Below are positions 43,858 through 54,694 of a DNA stretch of 64,000 nt, in pieces; positions within the stretch are counted from its first letter, which is position 1; the number at the start of each line of letters is the position of its first letter. The notes under the pieces were generated by a model. The model had not been told where the DNA came from, did not search any database, and saw only the letters and a list, made by a program, of their open reading frames with translations. This DNA comes from Raineyella fluvialis. GTDB lineage: Bacteria; Actinomycetota; Actinomycetes; Propionibacteriales; Propionibacteriaceae. Location: assembly GCF_009646095.1 (NCBI RefSeq), contig NZ_CP045725.1, positions 1,550,001 through 1,614,000 of the forward strand, in the 5' to 3' direction. The position numbers and the translations under genes were made by a program.

Positions 43858-45501
43858 CGGTCATCCCCTTCCGGGCGCCGCGCCCCGGCCGCCTGTTGCT
43901 GTTGTTCCTGCTGGGTCTTGCGGGGCGGCACCGGGTCCGGGGGACGCTGGGTCGGGGCCGGGAGCTGCGCCAGGTCCTCGATCTCGGTCGTCTCCGCGTG
44001 CGGGACCTCTCCCACCTCAGCGGCCACCGTCTCGTCGTCGGGTGCGCCGATGACCGGCACTGGGACCTCCGGGCGCCGGGCGGACACCCAGGTGTCCTTG
44101 GAGCCGCCGCCCTGCGAGGAGTTGACGATCATCTCCCCCTCCGGCAACGCCACCCGGGTCAGGCCGCCGGGAAGCACCCAGACGTCGTCGCCGTCGTGCA
44201 CCGCGAACGGGCGCAGGTCGACGTGCCGGGGGCCAGGGTGTCCTCGAGGAAGGTCGGCACCGTCGACAGCTGGACCAGCGGCTGCGCGATCCAGCCGCGC
44301 GGATCCTCCTCGACCTTGCGCCGCAGCTCGGCGATCTGCTCGGCGGTGGCGACCGGCCCGATCACGATGCCCTTGCCGCCCGACCCGTCGACGGGCTTGA
44401 CGACCAGCTCCTCGAGTCGGTCCATCACCTCCTCGCGAGCCGCCTGCTCGGCGAGGCGCCAGGTGTCGACGTTGGCCAGGACGGGATCCTCGTTGAGGAA
44501 GTAGCGGATCAGCTCCGGCACGTAGGTGTAGACGAGCTTGTCGTCGGCGACGCCGTTGCCCAGCGCATTGCACAGTGTCACCCCGCCGGCCCGGACGGCG
44601 TTGACGATGCCGGGGATGCCGAGCAGCGAGTCACGGCGGAAGTGCACCGGGTCGATGAAGTCGTCGTCGATGCGCCGGTAGATGACGTGCACCTGCCGCA
44701 GCCCGCGGGTGGTGCGCATGTAGACCTTGCCGCGGCGGCACTCCAGGTCGGAGCCCTCGACGAGCTCGACGCCCATCGTGCGGGCCAGCAGGGTGTGCTC
44801 GAAGTAGGCGGAGTTGTAGACGCCGGGGGTGAGCACGACGACGGTCGGGTCCTCGACGCCCTCGGGGCGGCGGCGCGCAGCGCGTGCAGCAGGTGACCCG
44901 CGTAGTCGGCGACCGGCCGGACCCGCTCCTCGGCCATGATCTCGGGGAGCACCGAGGCCATCGCCGTACGGTTCGTCATCACGTACGACACCCCCGACGG
45001 CACCCGGACGTTGTCCTCCAGCACCCGCATGTCGCCGGCGGGCGTGCGGATGAGGTCGATCCCGGCCACCTGGACGCGGGCCCCGTTGGCGGGGTTCATC
45101 CCGTGCAGCACCCGGTGGAAGTGCTTCGAGGTGGTGATCAACGAGCGGGGGACGACGCCGTCGGAGACCGCTCGCTGGTCGTTGTACGCGTCGTGCAGGA
45201 ACGCCTCGAGGGCCCGGACCCGCTGGCGGACGCCGCGCTCGATGATGTCCCAGTCGGCGGCGGTGATGATCCGCGGGATGGCGTCCAGCGGGAACGGCCG
45301 TTCGACGCCGCCGACGTCGAAGGTGACCCCGGCGGCCAGGTAGCCGTTGGAGAGGGACTCGGCGATGGCCTTCAGATCCGCGGGGGCCATCCGGTCCAGC
45401 ATGCCCGCGAGCCGTCCGTACGGTTCCCGTACGTCCCCCGCCGGGTCCACCATCTCGTCGAACGCGGCGCCCGGACGGTAGTGGGCCAACATGTCTGCCA
45501 T
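43851..45501 (-). CDS. Circularly permuted ATP-grasp type 2 protein (frame broken twice)
   Basis: The protein, about 550 residues when repaired, starts [19 protein letters not shown]. It reads in three frames; one base added in the C/G runs at 44864-44867 and 44228-44232 joins [20 protein letters not shown] and then [17 protein letters not shown]. Family signatures are [35 protein letters not shown] and [12 protein letters not shown]. Such proteins are predicted to ligate amino groups to carboxylates at the cost of ATP, working with alpha-E and transglutaminase partners. The C-terminal 50 residues are Gln/Pro-rich. Confidence 0.87.
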
Positions 45502-45649
45502 ACCCGGCACCCTACGACACGCTCGGAGCCGGTCCGCGCCGCGCAAAGCCCCGTTCACAGCCCCGTAACACGGCTGACTCGCGGTGTTCCGGATCGTGCT
45601 GCGATGGTGGTCGGGATCGGCCTCCGGGGCCGGCCGATAACATGTCCCG

Positions 45650-47201
45650 GTGAGTACTGAGCAGAATCCGCCCGCCGAGCAGTCGACCGCCCAGCTTCCC
45701 GACGCCGAGGCCTTCCAGCACGAGGTGTCCGAGCAGATGCAGGTGCGCCTCGAGAAGCGCGCGCGGCTGCTCGAGGAGGGCCGTCCCCCTATCCGGTCTG
45801 GCTGGAACGTACGCACACCCTCGACCAGGTCCGCGAGGGCTGGGATCGCCTCGAGACCGGTGAGGAGACCCAGGACCTCGTCGGTGTGGGCGGACGCGTG
45901 GTCTTCCTGCGCAACACCGGCAAGCTCTGCTTCGCGACGCTGCAGGGGGCTTCACCGAGGAGCATGACGCCCCGCGCCTCCAGGTGATGCTGTCCAAGGC
46001 CGAGGTGGGCGACGAGTCCCTCGCCGCCTGGAAGGCCGACGTCGACCTGGGTGACTGGGTGTTCGTCCACGGCCGCGTGATCCGGTCGAAGCGGGGCGAG
46101 CTCTCGGTGATGGCCGACAGCTGGCAGATGGCCTCCAAGTCCCTGCGCCCGATGCCGACCCTGCACCACGAACTCTCCGAGGAGTCCCGGGTCCGGCAGC
46201 GCTACGCCGACCTGGTCGTCCGCCCCGAGGCGCAGAACGTGCTGCGTACGCGCTCCGCGATCACCCGGTCGATCCGCGAGACCCTGCACGGCGACGGTTA
46301 TCTCGAGGTCGAGACGCCGACCCTGCAGTTGGTGCACGGCGGGGCGACGGCCCGTCCGTTCACCACCCACCTCAACGCCTTCGACATCTCGATGAGCCTG
46401 CGGATCGCGCTCGAGCTCTACCTCAAGCGGGTGATGGTCGGCGGCGCCGAGAAGGTGTACGAGATGGGCCGTGTCTTCCGCAACGAAGGCATCGACTCCT
46501 CGCACTCCGCGGAGTTCACCATGCTCGAGGCCTACCAGGCCTGGGGCGACCAGACGACCATCGCCGCCCTGATCAAGCAGATCATCCTCGATGCCGCCGA
46601 CGTCGTCGGCAGCCGCCAGATCGAGACCGAGCACGGCGTCATCGATCTCGACGGGGAGTGGAAGTGGCTGGGCGTCTACCCGGGCCTCTCGGACCGGGTG
46701 GGTGACGAGATCACCCCGGACACCCCGCTCGATCGGCTGCGCTCCATCGCCGAGTTGTTCGAGGTCGACTACGACGCCCTCTGGTCGCCGGAGAAGATGG
46801 TCGTCGAACTGTTCGGCGAGCTGGTCGAGCCGCACCTGCTGCAGCCGACCTTCGTCTGCGACTACCCGCCGGTGGCGCAGCCGCTGGCCCGTCCCCACCG
46901 CTCCGAGCCGAACAAGATCGAGGCCTGGGACCTCATCATCGGCGGCATGGAGCGCGGCACCGGCTTCTCCGAGCTGATCGACCCGGTCATCCAGCGCGAG
47001 CGGCTCACCGCCCAGTCGTTGGCCCGCGCCGCCGGCGACGTCGAGGCGATGCAGCTCGACGATGATTTCCTGCGGGCGCTGGAGTTCGGCGCGCCGCCGA
47101 TGGGTGGACTCGGGCTCGGCGTCGACCGCCTGGTGATGCTCTTCACCGGGGTCGGCATCCGCGAGACCATTCTCTTCCCGCTGCTGAAGCCGCAGGGCTG
47201 A
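45650..47201 (+). CDS. lysS: Lysyl-tRNA synthetase, class II (frame broken twice)
   Basis: The enzyme charges tRNA-Lys. The N-terminal OB-fold part is interrupted: one C is missing at 45785-45789 and one G at 45945-45949; restored, [20 protein letters not shown] and [18 protein letters not shown] join into a protein of about 517 residues. Class II motifs are intact downstream: [12 protein letters not shown], motif 2 [13 protein letters not shown] and [11 protein letters not shown], and motif 3 [16 protein letters not shown]. The GTG at 45650 is the likely start. It has the actinobacterial form of the catalytic core ([10 protein letters not shown]). Confidence 0.92.
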
Positions 47202-47238
47202 GGTCTCGCGGGGCCCGCCACATCAGGCGCCCGCGACG

Positions 47239-47290
47239 CTTCATCCTGGGAGCACCTCCGGCCTAGCATGGAGGTGCTCCCCAGATGAAG
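47239..47290. terminator. Long hairpin between lysS and ybdK
   Basis: CTTCATCCTGGGAGCACCTC(C) at 47239-47259 pairs with its near complement at 47270-47290, a 21-bp stem with two mismatches and a 10-base loop. There is no T-run. It probably acts as terminator for lysS or as a structured leader of the next gene, whose start is 67 bp on. Confidence 0.6.
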
Positions 47291-47357
47291 GGTGCGCGGC
47301 GACACTCCCCGTCGCCATCAGCCTGCGTCGCGGGACGAGCGGCGGACGGGAGGCATC

Positions 47358-48461
47358 GTGCGACGTTACGGCGTGGAGGAAGAGCTGCTGGTCGTCGACG
47401 CCGAGACGTTAGAGCCGTTGCCGTCCGGGGGACGCGCCGCGGACGACCGCGGCGAGGGGAGCGCGAGCGAAACGCAGTTGACGGCGGAGTTGCAGCAGGA
47501 GCAGATCGAGGCCGTCTCCCCGCCGATGAGCACCCTGTCGGAACAATGGGCCGCGATCAGGAGGGGCCGGGCCCTGGCCCAGGAGGCGGCCGCCCGCTTC
47601 GGCGGCGTCGTGGTGGCCCTGCCCCTCGCGCCCGCCCGGGTCACCCCGCACCTCGTCGCCCATCCCCGCTACCAGCGGATGCTCGAGCAGTTCGGTCCCA
47701 CCGCGGCCGAGCAGCTCACCAACGGCTTCCACGTCCACGTCGAGATCGGTTCGCGGGCCGAAGGTGTCGGAGTGCTGGATCGCATCCGCGTCTGGCTGCC
47801 GGCCGTGTTGGCCCTCAGCGCCAATTCCCCGTTCTCCGGCGGTGCCGACACGGGGTACGCCTCCTACCGCTACCAGGCCTGGTCCAGATGGCCGACCGCG
47901 GGCCCGACCGACCTGTTCGGCTCTCCTGACGGGTACGACCGGCATCGGGCGGCATTGCTCGCCACGAAGGTGCCGCTGGATGCCGGCATGCTCTACTTCG
48001 ACGCGCGACTGGCGGAGAAGTATTCCACCGTCGAGGTCAGGGTGGCGGACGTCAACCTGGACGCGGAGCACGCCGCCGTGATCGCCAGCCTGATCCGGGC
48101 GTTGGTGGAGACCGGTGCGCGGGCCTGGCGCAACGGGGACCCCGCCCCGGACGTCCCCGCCTCGGAGCTGTCCGTGTGGAACTGGCGGGCCAGCCGCTCC
48201 GGCATCGAGGACCAGTTGGTGGATCCTCGCAGTGGCACCCCTGTCCCGGCCGCGGAGGTGATCGGTCAGTTCCTCGAGCTCGTCCGTCCCGCGCTCGCCG
48301 ACGACGAGGAGCGGATGGCGGTGGAGACCGTCGTCGACGACATCCTGCACACCGGGGGAGGGGCCCGCCGGCAGCGCCGGGCGTACGAGGCCCACCATCG
48401 GCTCCGCGACGTCGTCGCCTGCGCCGTGGACGCGACCCATGCGCCGGCCCGGCGCCGATAA
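47358..48461 (+). CDS. YbdK-type carboxylate-amine ligase (glutamate-cysteine ligase family 2)
   Basis: The 367-residue protein opens [20 protein letters not shown], the ATP/metal-binding motif of the GCS2/YbdK family, and contains [10 protein letters not shown] and the [15 protein letters not shown] segment. YbdK enzymes show weak glutamate-cysteine ligase activity; the real substrate is unknown and, in some actinobacteria, members form mycothiol-unrelated products. The GTG at 47358 has GGGAGG in front. Confidence 0.88.
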   Translation: MRRYGVEEELLVVDAETLEPLPSGGRAADDRGEGSASETQLTAELQQEQIEAVSPPMSTLSEQWAAIRRGRALAQEAAARFGGVVVALPLAPARVTPHLVAHPRYQRMLEQFGPTAAEQLTNGFHVHVEIGSRAEGVGVLDRIRVWLPAVLALSANSPFSGGADTGYASYRYQAWSRWPTAGPTDLFGSPDGYDRHRAALLATKVPLDAGMLYFDARLAEKYSTVEVRVADVNLDAEHAAVIASLIRALVETGARAWRNGDPAPDVPASELSVWNWRASRSGIEDQLVDPRSGTPVPAAEVIGQFLELVRPALADDEERMAVETVVDDILHTGGGARRQRRAYEAHHRLRDVVACAVDATHAPARRR

Positions 48462-48474
48462 TCGAGGAGGGGCA

Positions 48475-49388
48475 GTGCGGTCCAGTGCTCTGTACGGGGG
48501 GATCGAGGCGGGCGGGACGAAGTTCGTCTGCTGTGTGGGCACCGCGCCCCACGACCTGCGTGCCGAGATCCGGATCCCGACCACCACGCCCGAGGAGACC
48601 CTCGGCCGGGCGGTGGCGTTCTTCCGGGACCACGCCGGTCCCGGCGGCCTCGACGCGGTCGGCGTCGCCTGCTTCGGCCCGGTCGATCTCGACCGGGCCT
48701 CTGCGACGTACGGTCACATCACCACCACGCCGAAGCCGGGCTGGGCGGGCACCGACGTGGTCGGAACCCTGCAGGCGGCGCTCGGCGTGCCGATCGGCTT
48801 CGACACCGACGTCAACGGCGCGGCGCTCGGGGAGGCCCGGTGGGGTGCCGGGAAGGGACACGACCCGTTCGTCTACCTCACCGTGGGAACGGGTGTCGGG
48901 GCGGGGCGATCGTCAACGGCGCGCCGCTGCACGGGCTGGTGCACCCCGAGATGGGCCATGTCCGGGTGCCGCACGACGTTGGGCGCGATCCGTTCCCGGG
49001 GGTCTGCCCCTTCCACGGTGACTGCCTCGAGGGGCTGGCGTCGGGGCCGGCGATGGCACGACGCTGGGGCGTCCCGGCCGAGGAGCTGCCGGCCGGCCAT
49101 CCGGCGTGGGAGCTGGAGGCGTCCTACCTCGCCGAACTGGCGGCGCAGTTGGTCTGCACCCTGTCACCGCACCGGATCGTGCTCGGCGGCGGAGTGATGG
49201 CGGGCCCGGGCCTCTTCCCGCTGCTGCGCCGGGAGACGGCGCGGCTGCTCGCCGGCTACATCGCGTCCCCGGCCGTCGGCAAGGAGATCGACAGCTACCT
49301 GGTGCCGCCGGGCCTGGGGGACAATGCGGGTCGCCTCGGCGCCCTGGCGCTGGCTCAGGCGGTCACTTCCACTGCGTCGCCACGATGA
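48475..49388 (+). CDS. ROK-family sugar kinase, fructokinase-like (frame broken once)
   Basis: The 304-residue kinase has the phosphate-binding [10 protein letters not shown] at the start, [19 protein letters not shown] and, after a one-base G loss at 48903-48906, [20 protein letters not shown] with the zinc-site motif [16 protein letters not shown]. HxxxGH and the CxxHGxxxEG pattern fit bacterial ROK fructokinases better than glucokinases. The start GTG has GAGGAGG upstream. Its 3' end overlaps the convergent crgA gene by 26 bp. Confidence 0.86.
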
Positions 49389-49683
49389 ACGACGACGCGA
49401 TCAGCCCCATGCCGACGGCCAGGTTCCAGTTGCCCATCGCGGCCATGAACGGGATCAGGTAGCCGGCGACGTAGAAGACGACGATCCACACGACGCCCAG
49501 CAGCAGCAGGGTCACCATCGTCGGCACCACCCAGGGTGCGGTGCCCGGGGCCGCGGTCCGGCGGCGGGTGGACTCGGTCTGCTCCGTGCTGGTGGCAGTC
49601 TCCGTGTCGTGACGCCGGGCCGCCTTGCCGCGATCACCCTTATGGTGATCGGAGACGGACTTGCGCTGCTTGGACTCGGCCAC
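49363..49683 (-). CDS. crgA: Cell division protein CrgA
   Basis: The 106-residue protein has a basic cytoplasmic N terminus and two membrane helices: WVVPTMVTLLLLGVVWIVVF and [20 protein letters not shown], with the terminal ATQWK typical of CrgA. CrgA helps recruit FtsI and other septum proteins in actinomycetes. The GTG at 49683 follows GAGGAG; an ATG at 49707 is the alternative. In mycobacteria crgA also lies next to the pknB locus. Confidence 0.92.
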   Translation of the reverse strand: MAESKQRKSVSDHHKGDRGKAARRHDTETATSTEQTESTRRRTAAPGTAPWVVPTMVTLLLLGVVWIVVFYVAGYLIPFMAAMGNWNLAVGMGLIASSFIVATQWK

Positions 49684-49843
49684 GACCACTCCTCGGACGG
49701 CATTCATGTTGGCTATGCCGGTAGCCTAGTCGACGGCGCGCACCGGCCCGACCGGCGAACGGTCCGGCACCGGACCGGCGGTTCCGCCGACGCAGCGACT
49801 CACGGATCCAGGGATTCATGGCTACACCGACAGGAGGCACAGG

Positions 49844-50704
49844 GTGACGCAACCGACGCTGCTGGCCACCCTGCGCGCCGGGGCCCGCCGTTTCCGGACG
49901 ATCCTGTGGCTGCGGCGCGGCGCCGGGAGGCCTCGACGCACGGTCCGGACGGCCCTCGCCGGAGCGGCGACGGTGGTCATCTGCGTGGTGGCCGGTTACC
50001 TGATCGGCACCAGTTCGGTGCTCGCCCGCGGCACCGACCTGCGTGGCGGACGCAACACCGACCTCATCTCGCTGGTGCGGACCGGCTCCCAGCGCAATGC
50101 GATGCTCGCCCGCGACGTCTCGTCGACGCGGGCCGAGGTCGACCGGCTCGCCGGTCAGACCGGTACCGGCATCGATCCCGCCCTGCTCTCCGCCGCCGCC
50201 GAGCAGGCCCAGACGGTGGCGATGACCGGGCCGGGGGTGAGCGTGGTGCTCGACGACGCGCCGATGTCGGTCGCCCCGGCAGGCCTCGATCCCGATCTCC
50301 TCGTGGTGCACCAGCAGGACATCCAGGCTGTCGTCAACGCGCTGTGGGAGGGCGGCGCCGAGGGGATGACGATCCAGGGCCAGCGGGTGATCTCGACGAC
50401 CGGCATCAAATGCGTCGGCAACACCGTGGTGCTGCAGGGGATCCCGTACGCCCCGCCGTACCGGATCCAGGCGATCGGTGACCCGGCGATCCTCGAGGCG
50501 ACGCTGTCGTCCTCCCAGTACGTGCGCAACTACCAGGACTACGTCGCCGCCTATGGTCTGGGCTGGCTGGAGCATCGAGAGGACGCCCTGCACCTGCCCG
50601 CCTACACCGGTGGCATCGGGCTGACGTACGCCAAGTCGCTGGCCGCGTCCTCGAGCGGAGCGCCGTCGAGCGGAGCTGCGTCGGGCAGCGCCTCGCCGCG
50701 CTGA
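49844..50704 (+). CDS. DUF881 family membrane-anchored protein
   Basis: The 286-residue protein has a basic N terminus, one membrane helix (TVVICVVAGYLIGTS, residues about 45-60), a short coiled region and a DUF881 extracellular domain (GPGVSVVLDDAP, then QDIQAVVNALWEGGAEGM and QGQRVIST). The family occurs in Gram-positive division and sporulation contexts with unknown function. AGGAGG lies before the GTG start. The gene ends one base from the convergent pabA/trpG gene. The C-terminal tail is Ser/Ala-rich. Confidence 0.88.
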   Translation: MTQPTLLATLRAGARRFRTILWLRRGAGRPRRTVRTALAGAATVVICVVAGYLIGTSSVLARGTDLRGGRNTDLISLVRTGSQRNAMLARDVSSTRAEVDRLAGQTGTGIDPALLSAAAEQAQTVAMTGPGVSVVLDDAPMSVAPAGLDPDLLVVHQQDIQAVVNALWEGGAEGMTIQGQRVISTTGIKCVGNTVVLQGIPYAPPYRIQAIGDPAILEATLSSSQYVRNYQDYVAAYGLGWLEHREDALHLPAYTGGIGLTYAKSLAASSSGAPSSGAASGSASPR

Positions 50705-50705
50705 C

Positions 50706-51365
50706 TCAGGCCAGTTCGACGAGCGGAGTGAGACCGGCGGCCCGCTCGGGGGCGCCGGTGTCGCCGCAGAGCACCAGCCAGTTGGCGAAGATCCGGTAGC
50801 CGCCCTCGCTGAGCACCGATTCGGGATGGAACTGGGTCCCCTCCACGGCCAGCTCGCGGTGCCGCAGGGCCATCACCACCCCGTCCTCGGTGGTCGCGGT
50901 GACCTCGAGGACGTCCGGGACGGTCTCCGGCAGCACGGCCAGCGAGTGGTAGCGGGTCGCGGTGAACGGATCCGGTAGCCCGGCGAGGCAGCCGACGCCG
51001 CTGTGGTGGATCGGTGAGGTCTTCCCGTGGCGCAGTTCGGGGGCCCGGTCGACCGTCGCCCCGTACGCCTCACCGATCGCCTGCATGCCCAGGCAGACCC
51101 CGAAGATCGGCGTCCGCCCGGCCTGCTCGTGGATGATCGGGATGCAACGTCCCGCCCCGGCCGGCGTGCCGGGCCCCGGGGAGAGCAGGATCCCGTCGAA
51201 GGGGTCCGCCCATCCCGGGGCGTCGAAGCGCGGGTCGTCGTTGCGCCACACCGTCACCGTCGCCCCGATCCGGGCGAGGTACTGGACGATGTTGTAGACG
51301 AACGAGTCGTAGTTGTCGACGACGAGGACACGGACGCCGGTGTCGGCTGCGTGGGGATCAGTCAT
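50706..51365 (-). CDS. pabA: Glutamine amidotransferase of aminodeoxychorismate/anthranilate synthase (PabA/TrpG)
   Basis: The 219-residue class I amidotransferase has VLVVDNYDSFVYNIVQYL, the oxyanion loop LLSPGPGTP, nucleophile Cys91 in GVCLGMQAIGEAYG and the His-Glu pair in FHPESV. It supplies ammonia to an aminodeoxychorismate or anthranilate synthase large subunit encoded elsewhere. In mycobacteria the same gene is found at the head of the pknB locus and is named trpG or pabA; the sequence does not decide between them. Confidence 0.9.
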   Translation of the reverse strand: MTDPHAADTGVRVLVVDNYDSFVYNIVQYLARIGATVTVWRNDDPRFDAPGWADPFDGILLSPGPGTPAGAGRCIPIIHEQAGRTPIFGVCLGMQAIGEAYGATVDRAPELRHGKTSPIHHSGVGCLAGLPDPFTATRYHSLAVLPETVPDVLEVTATTEDGVVMALRHRELAVEGTQFHPESVLSEGGYRIFANWLVLCGDTGAPERAAGLTPLVELA

Positions 51366-51375
51366 TTTGTTTCTT

Positions 51376-53235
51376 TCAACCATTGCCCTTGTTGCCGTCC
51401 CCCTTGCCCTGGGACGACGGCGATGACGACGGCGTGGGCGAGGCCGAGGTCGGGGTGGGCGTGCTGGACGGCTGGGGGCGGCCTTGGCCAGGACGACGGT
51501 GATCGACGCGTCGCGCGACACCTTCGACCCGGCGGAGGGCTCTGGGAGATCACCGTGCCGACGATCGCGTTCGAGTTCTGCTCGGTGAAGGTCACGTTGG
51601 TCAGTCCGAGCCCGGCCGCATCACTCATCACGGCCTGACGGTTGAACCCGGACCAGTCGGGCATGCTGACCTTTCCCGACGCGTACGTCACCGTGATCTG
51701 GGTCGTCGGTACCACCTTCGTGCCGGAGCCGGGATCGAGGCTGAGCACCTCACCGCCCGGCCGTGACGAGTCTGCGGCGACGGTGGTGACGTTCGTGAAG
51801 CCGGCCGACTTCAGCTGGGCCTGGACCTTCGTCAGCTGCTGGCCGACGAGGCCGTCCGGGATCGCCGTGGTCGACGGCCCCCCGTTGACCGTCAGCGTGA
51901 CGGTGCCGCCCTGGTCGACGCGGCTGCCGCCGGTCGGGTCCTGGGCGGTGACCGTGCCGACCGTCGCTCCGGCGGGCCCCTCGGTGACGTTGACCTTCGG
52001 GGTCAGCCCCTGCGCCTTGACCAGTTCCTCGGCGACGACCTGGGTCTTGCCCCGGACGTCGGGGACCGTCTGCTTCGGGGTCAGGCCACCGTTGGCGGCC
52101 CAGAGGCCACCACCGGCCAGCAGCGCCACGAGCAGCACGGACAGGACGATCCACACCGTCCGGCGCCGCTTGCGGGCCGACTCCTCCGCCTCGGCCGCTT
52201 CCGGGTCGACCAGGGCCCGCTGCGGGCTGGTCGCCAGGGCACCCTCGTCGGCCGAGGGCACCGCCCCCATCGCGCGGGTCGGCAGGGTGGCGTCGACCGG
52301 GGCCATCGCGGCGACCGAGGTGGCGGTCATCGCCGCCGTCGCCGCCGTGGCGATCCCCGCGACACCCGCCAGGGCGAGCGGATGCTGACCGGCGAGGATG
52401 CGGGCGATGTCGTCGTAGAACTCCCGGGCGGTCTGGTAGCGCCGGTCGGGGTCCTTCTCGAGGGCCTTCAGGACGAGCGCGTCGATGTCCGGGCTGAGCG
52501 TCGGCACGATGGTCGACGGGGCGGACGCGTGCTCGCGGACGTGCTGGTAGGCGACGGAGACCGGCGACTCGCCGATGAACGGGGGTCGTCCGGTCAGCAG
52601 CTCGAACAGCAGGCAGCCGGTCGAGTAGAGGTCGGACCGGAAGCCCACCTTCTCACCGCGGGCCTGCTCGGGGGAGAGGTACTGGGCGGTGCCGATCACG
52701 GCCGCCGTCTGCGTCATCGTCGCCTGGGTGTCGGCGACCGCGCGGGCGATGCCGAAGTCCATCACCTTCACCTGGCCGCCGGCCTCGGTCAGCATGACGT
52801 TGCCGGGCTTGATGTCGCGGTGCACGATCCCGGCCCGGTGCGAGTAGCCGAGCGCGTCGAGCACCCCCTGAGTGATCTCCAGCGCCCGCTCCGAGCTGAA
52901 CGCGTCGCCGCTGTTCATCAGCTGCCGCAGCGTACGACCCTCGACGAGCTCCATCACGATGTACGGGACGACCTGACCCGAGACCGGGTCGCGCTCCTCG
53001 TCGGTGTCGTAGACGGAGACGATGTTGGGGTGGTTGAGGCCGGCGGCGGAGTGCGCCTCCCGGCGGAAGCGGGCCTGGAAGGTCGGGTCGGAGGCGAGGT
53101 CGACGCGCAGGCGCTTGATCGCCACGTCGCGCTGCAGGCGCAGGTCGCGGGCCCGGTTGACCTCGGCCATGCCGCCGCGGCCCAGGGCGGGGCCGAGCTG
53201 GTAGCGGCCCCGAGGATCGTGGGTTGGGTGTCCAT
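51376..53235 (-). CDS. pknB: Serine/threonine protein kinase PknB with PASTA domains (frame broken three times)
   Basis: The kinase, about 620 residues when repaired, starts MDTQPTILGGRYQLGPALGR (one C missing at 53208-53211), with catalytic HRDIKPGNVML and DFGIAR and the juxtamembrane Pro/Ala region. One membrane helix (VWIVLSVLLVALLAGGGLWA) precedes three PASTA domains that bind muropeptides. Near the C terminus two more single-base losses (51528-51530 and 51474-51478) disrupt a tail that otherwise reads ITVVLAKAAPQPSSTPTPTS and ends at 51376. PknB controls growth and division. Only one kinase is encoded here, whereas mycobacteria have pknA as well. Confidence 0.93.
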
Positions 53236-53255
53236 TGTCTGTTGACCTTCCGGGC

Positions 53256-54694
53256 TCACAGGAGTGCCTGGATCACGCTCTTGGCGATCGGCGCGGCAAC
53301 GACGTTGCCACCGACCTCCGATCGCGGGACGTTGGCGGATTCGACGAAAACGGCGACGGCGATCTTGCGGTTGTTCTTCTCGGCGAACGACGTGAACCAG
53401 GCGTACGGCGGCTTGTCAGCTGTCGTCTGCGCGGTGCCCGTCTTGCCACCGACGGTGACCCCGTTGATCTGCGCGTTGGTCCCCGTGCCGCTGTTGACGA
53501 CGTTGACCATCATGCCCTGCAACTTCTGGGCGTTGGCGGCACTCATGGCCTGGGAGAGCTCCTTGGGTTTCGTGGTGGTGATGGTGGTCAGGTCGGGGGC
53601 GCGCACGGTCTGCACCACATAGGGCGTCATCACCTTGCCGTTGTTCGCGATGCCGGCGGCGACCATGGCCATGTGCAGCGGATTGGACGCCACATCGTAC
53701 TGGCCGATGCCGGACAGGCCGGTCTGGGCCGCGTCGAGCTTGGCCGGGAAGCGGGCCGCGACGCCGTTGACGTCGGTCAGCTGGAAGTCCCAGCCGAACT
53801 TCTGCGCCTGCTGCCGCAGCGTGTCGGACCCGAGCTTGATCGCGACGTTGGCGAAAGCCGTGTTGCAGGACAGCTGCAGGGCCCGATCCAGGCTCTGCTG
53901 GCCGTCTCCGCACTGGGTCTCGTTCGGCAACTGCGTCTTGGTGCCGGGCAGGGTCAGCTTGGCCGGGGTGTCGACCATGGTGTTCGGCTGGAAGCCGCCG
54001 CTCTCCAGCGCGGCCGCCGCGGTGACCAGCTTGAAGGTCGAGCCGGGCGGGTAGATCTCACCGGCGGCCCGGTTCGTCAGCGGCTGGTCGGGGTCCTGGA
54101 GGAGGGATCCGTACGCGTCCCCGCGCCCTTGATGTCCGTGCCGGACAACGACGTCGGATCGTACGAGGGGCTGCTGACCATCGCCAGCACGGCGCCGGTC
54201 TGGGCGTCGAGGGCGACGACCGCGCCCTGCTGGTGACCGAGGGCCTGGGCGGCGGCCTGCTGGGCCTTCGGGTCGATCGTCGTCTCGACGGTGGCCCCCT
54301 GCGGGGAGCGGCCGGTGAGGATGTCGACCAGGCGCCGGACGAACAGCGAGTTCGAGGTGCCGGCCAGTTCGCCGTTGTAGGCCCGCTCCAGGGCCGTGGT
54401 GCCCCGGTCGTACGAGAAGTAGCCGGTGATCGGGGCGTAGAGCTCGCCCTGCGGGTAGGACCGCTGGTAGCCGAACTGGCTGCCCTGCGGTGCCGGGTTG
54501 GAGACGGCCAGGGTGGTCTTCCCGGCGACGATGCTGCCGCGGTGCCCGCCGAACTGCTCGTCGCGGACGCGGCGGTTCTGCGGGTTCGCGTTGAGCGAGT
54601 CCTGCTGGACGATCACGATCTGCGAGACGTTCAGCAGCAGGGCGGCGAAGAGCACCATGGCGAGCACGGCGATGCGGCGGATCGGGGTGTTCAC
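53256..54694 (-). CDS. pbpA: Penicillin-binding protein PbpA, class B transpeptidase (frame broken once)
   Basis: The 480-residue protein has an N-terminal membrane anchor (IAVLAMVLFAALLLNVSQIV) and a transpeptidase domain with the SxxK motif in PPGSTFKLVTA, SCN, and KTGT in VGGKTGTAQT. It cross-links peptidoglycan at the septum or pole. The frame breaks at 54119-54122, where one G restores IKGAGDAYGSLLQDPDQPL. Its start overlaps the rodA stop by four bases. Confidence 0.94.
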
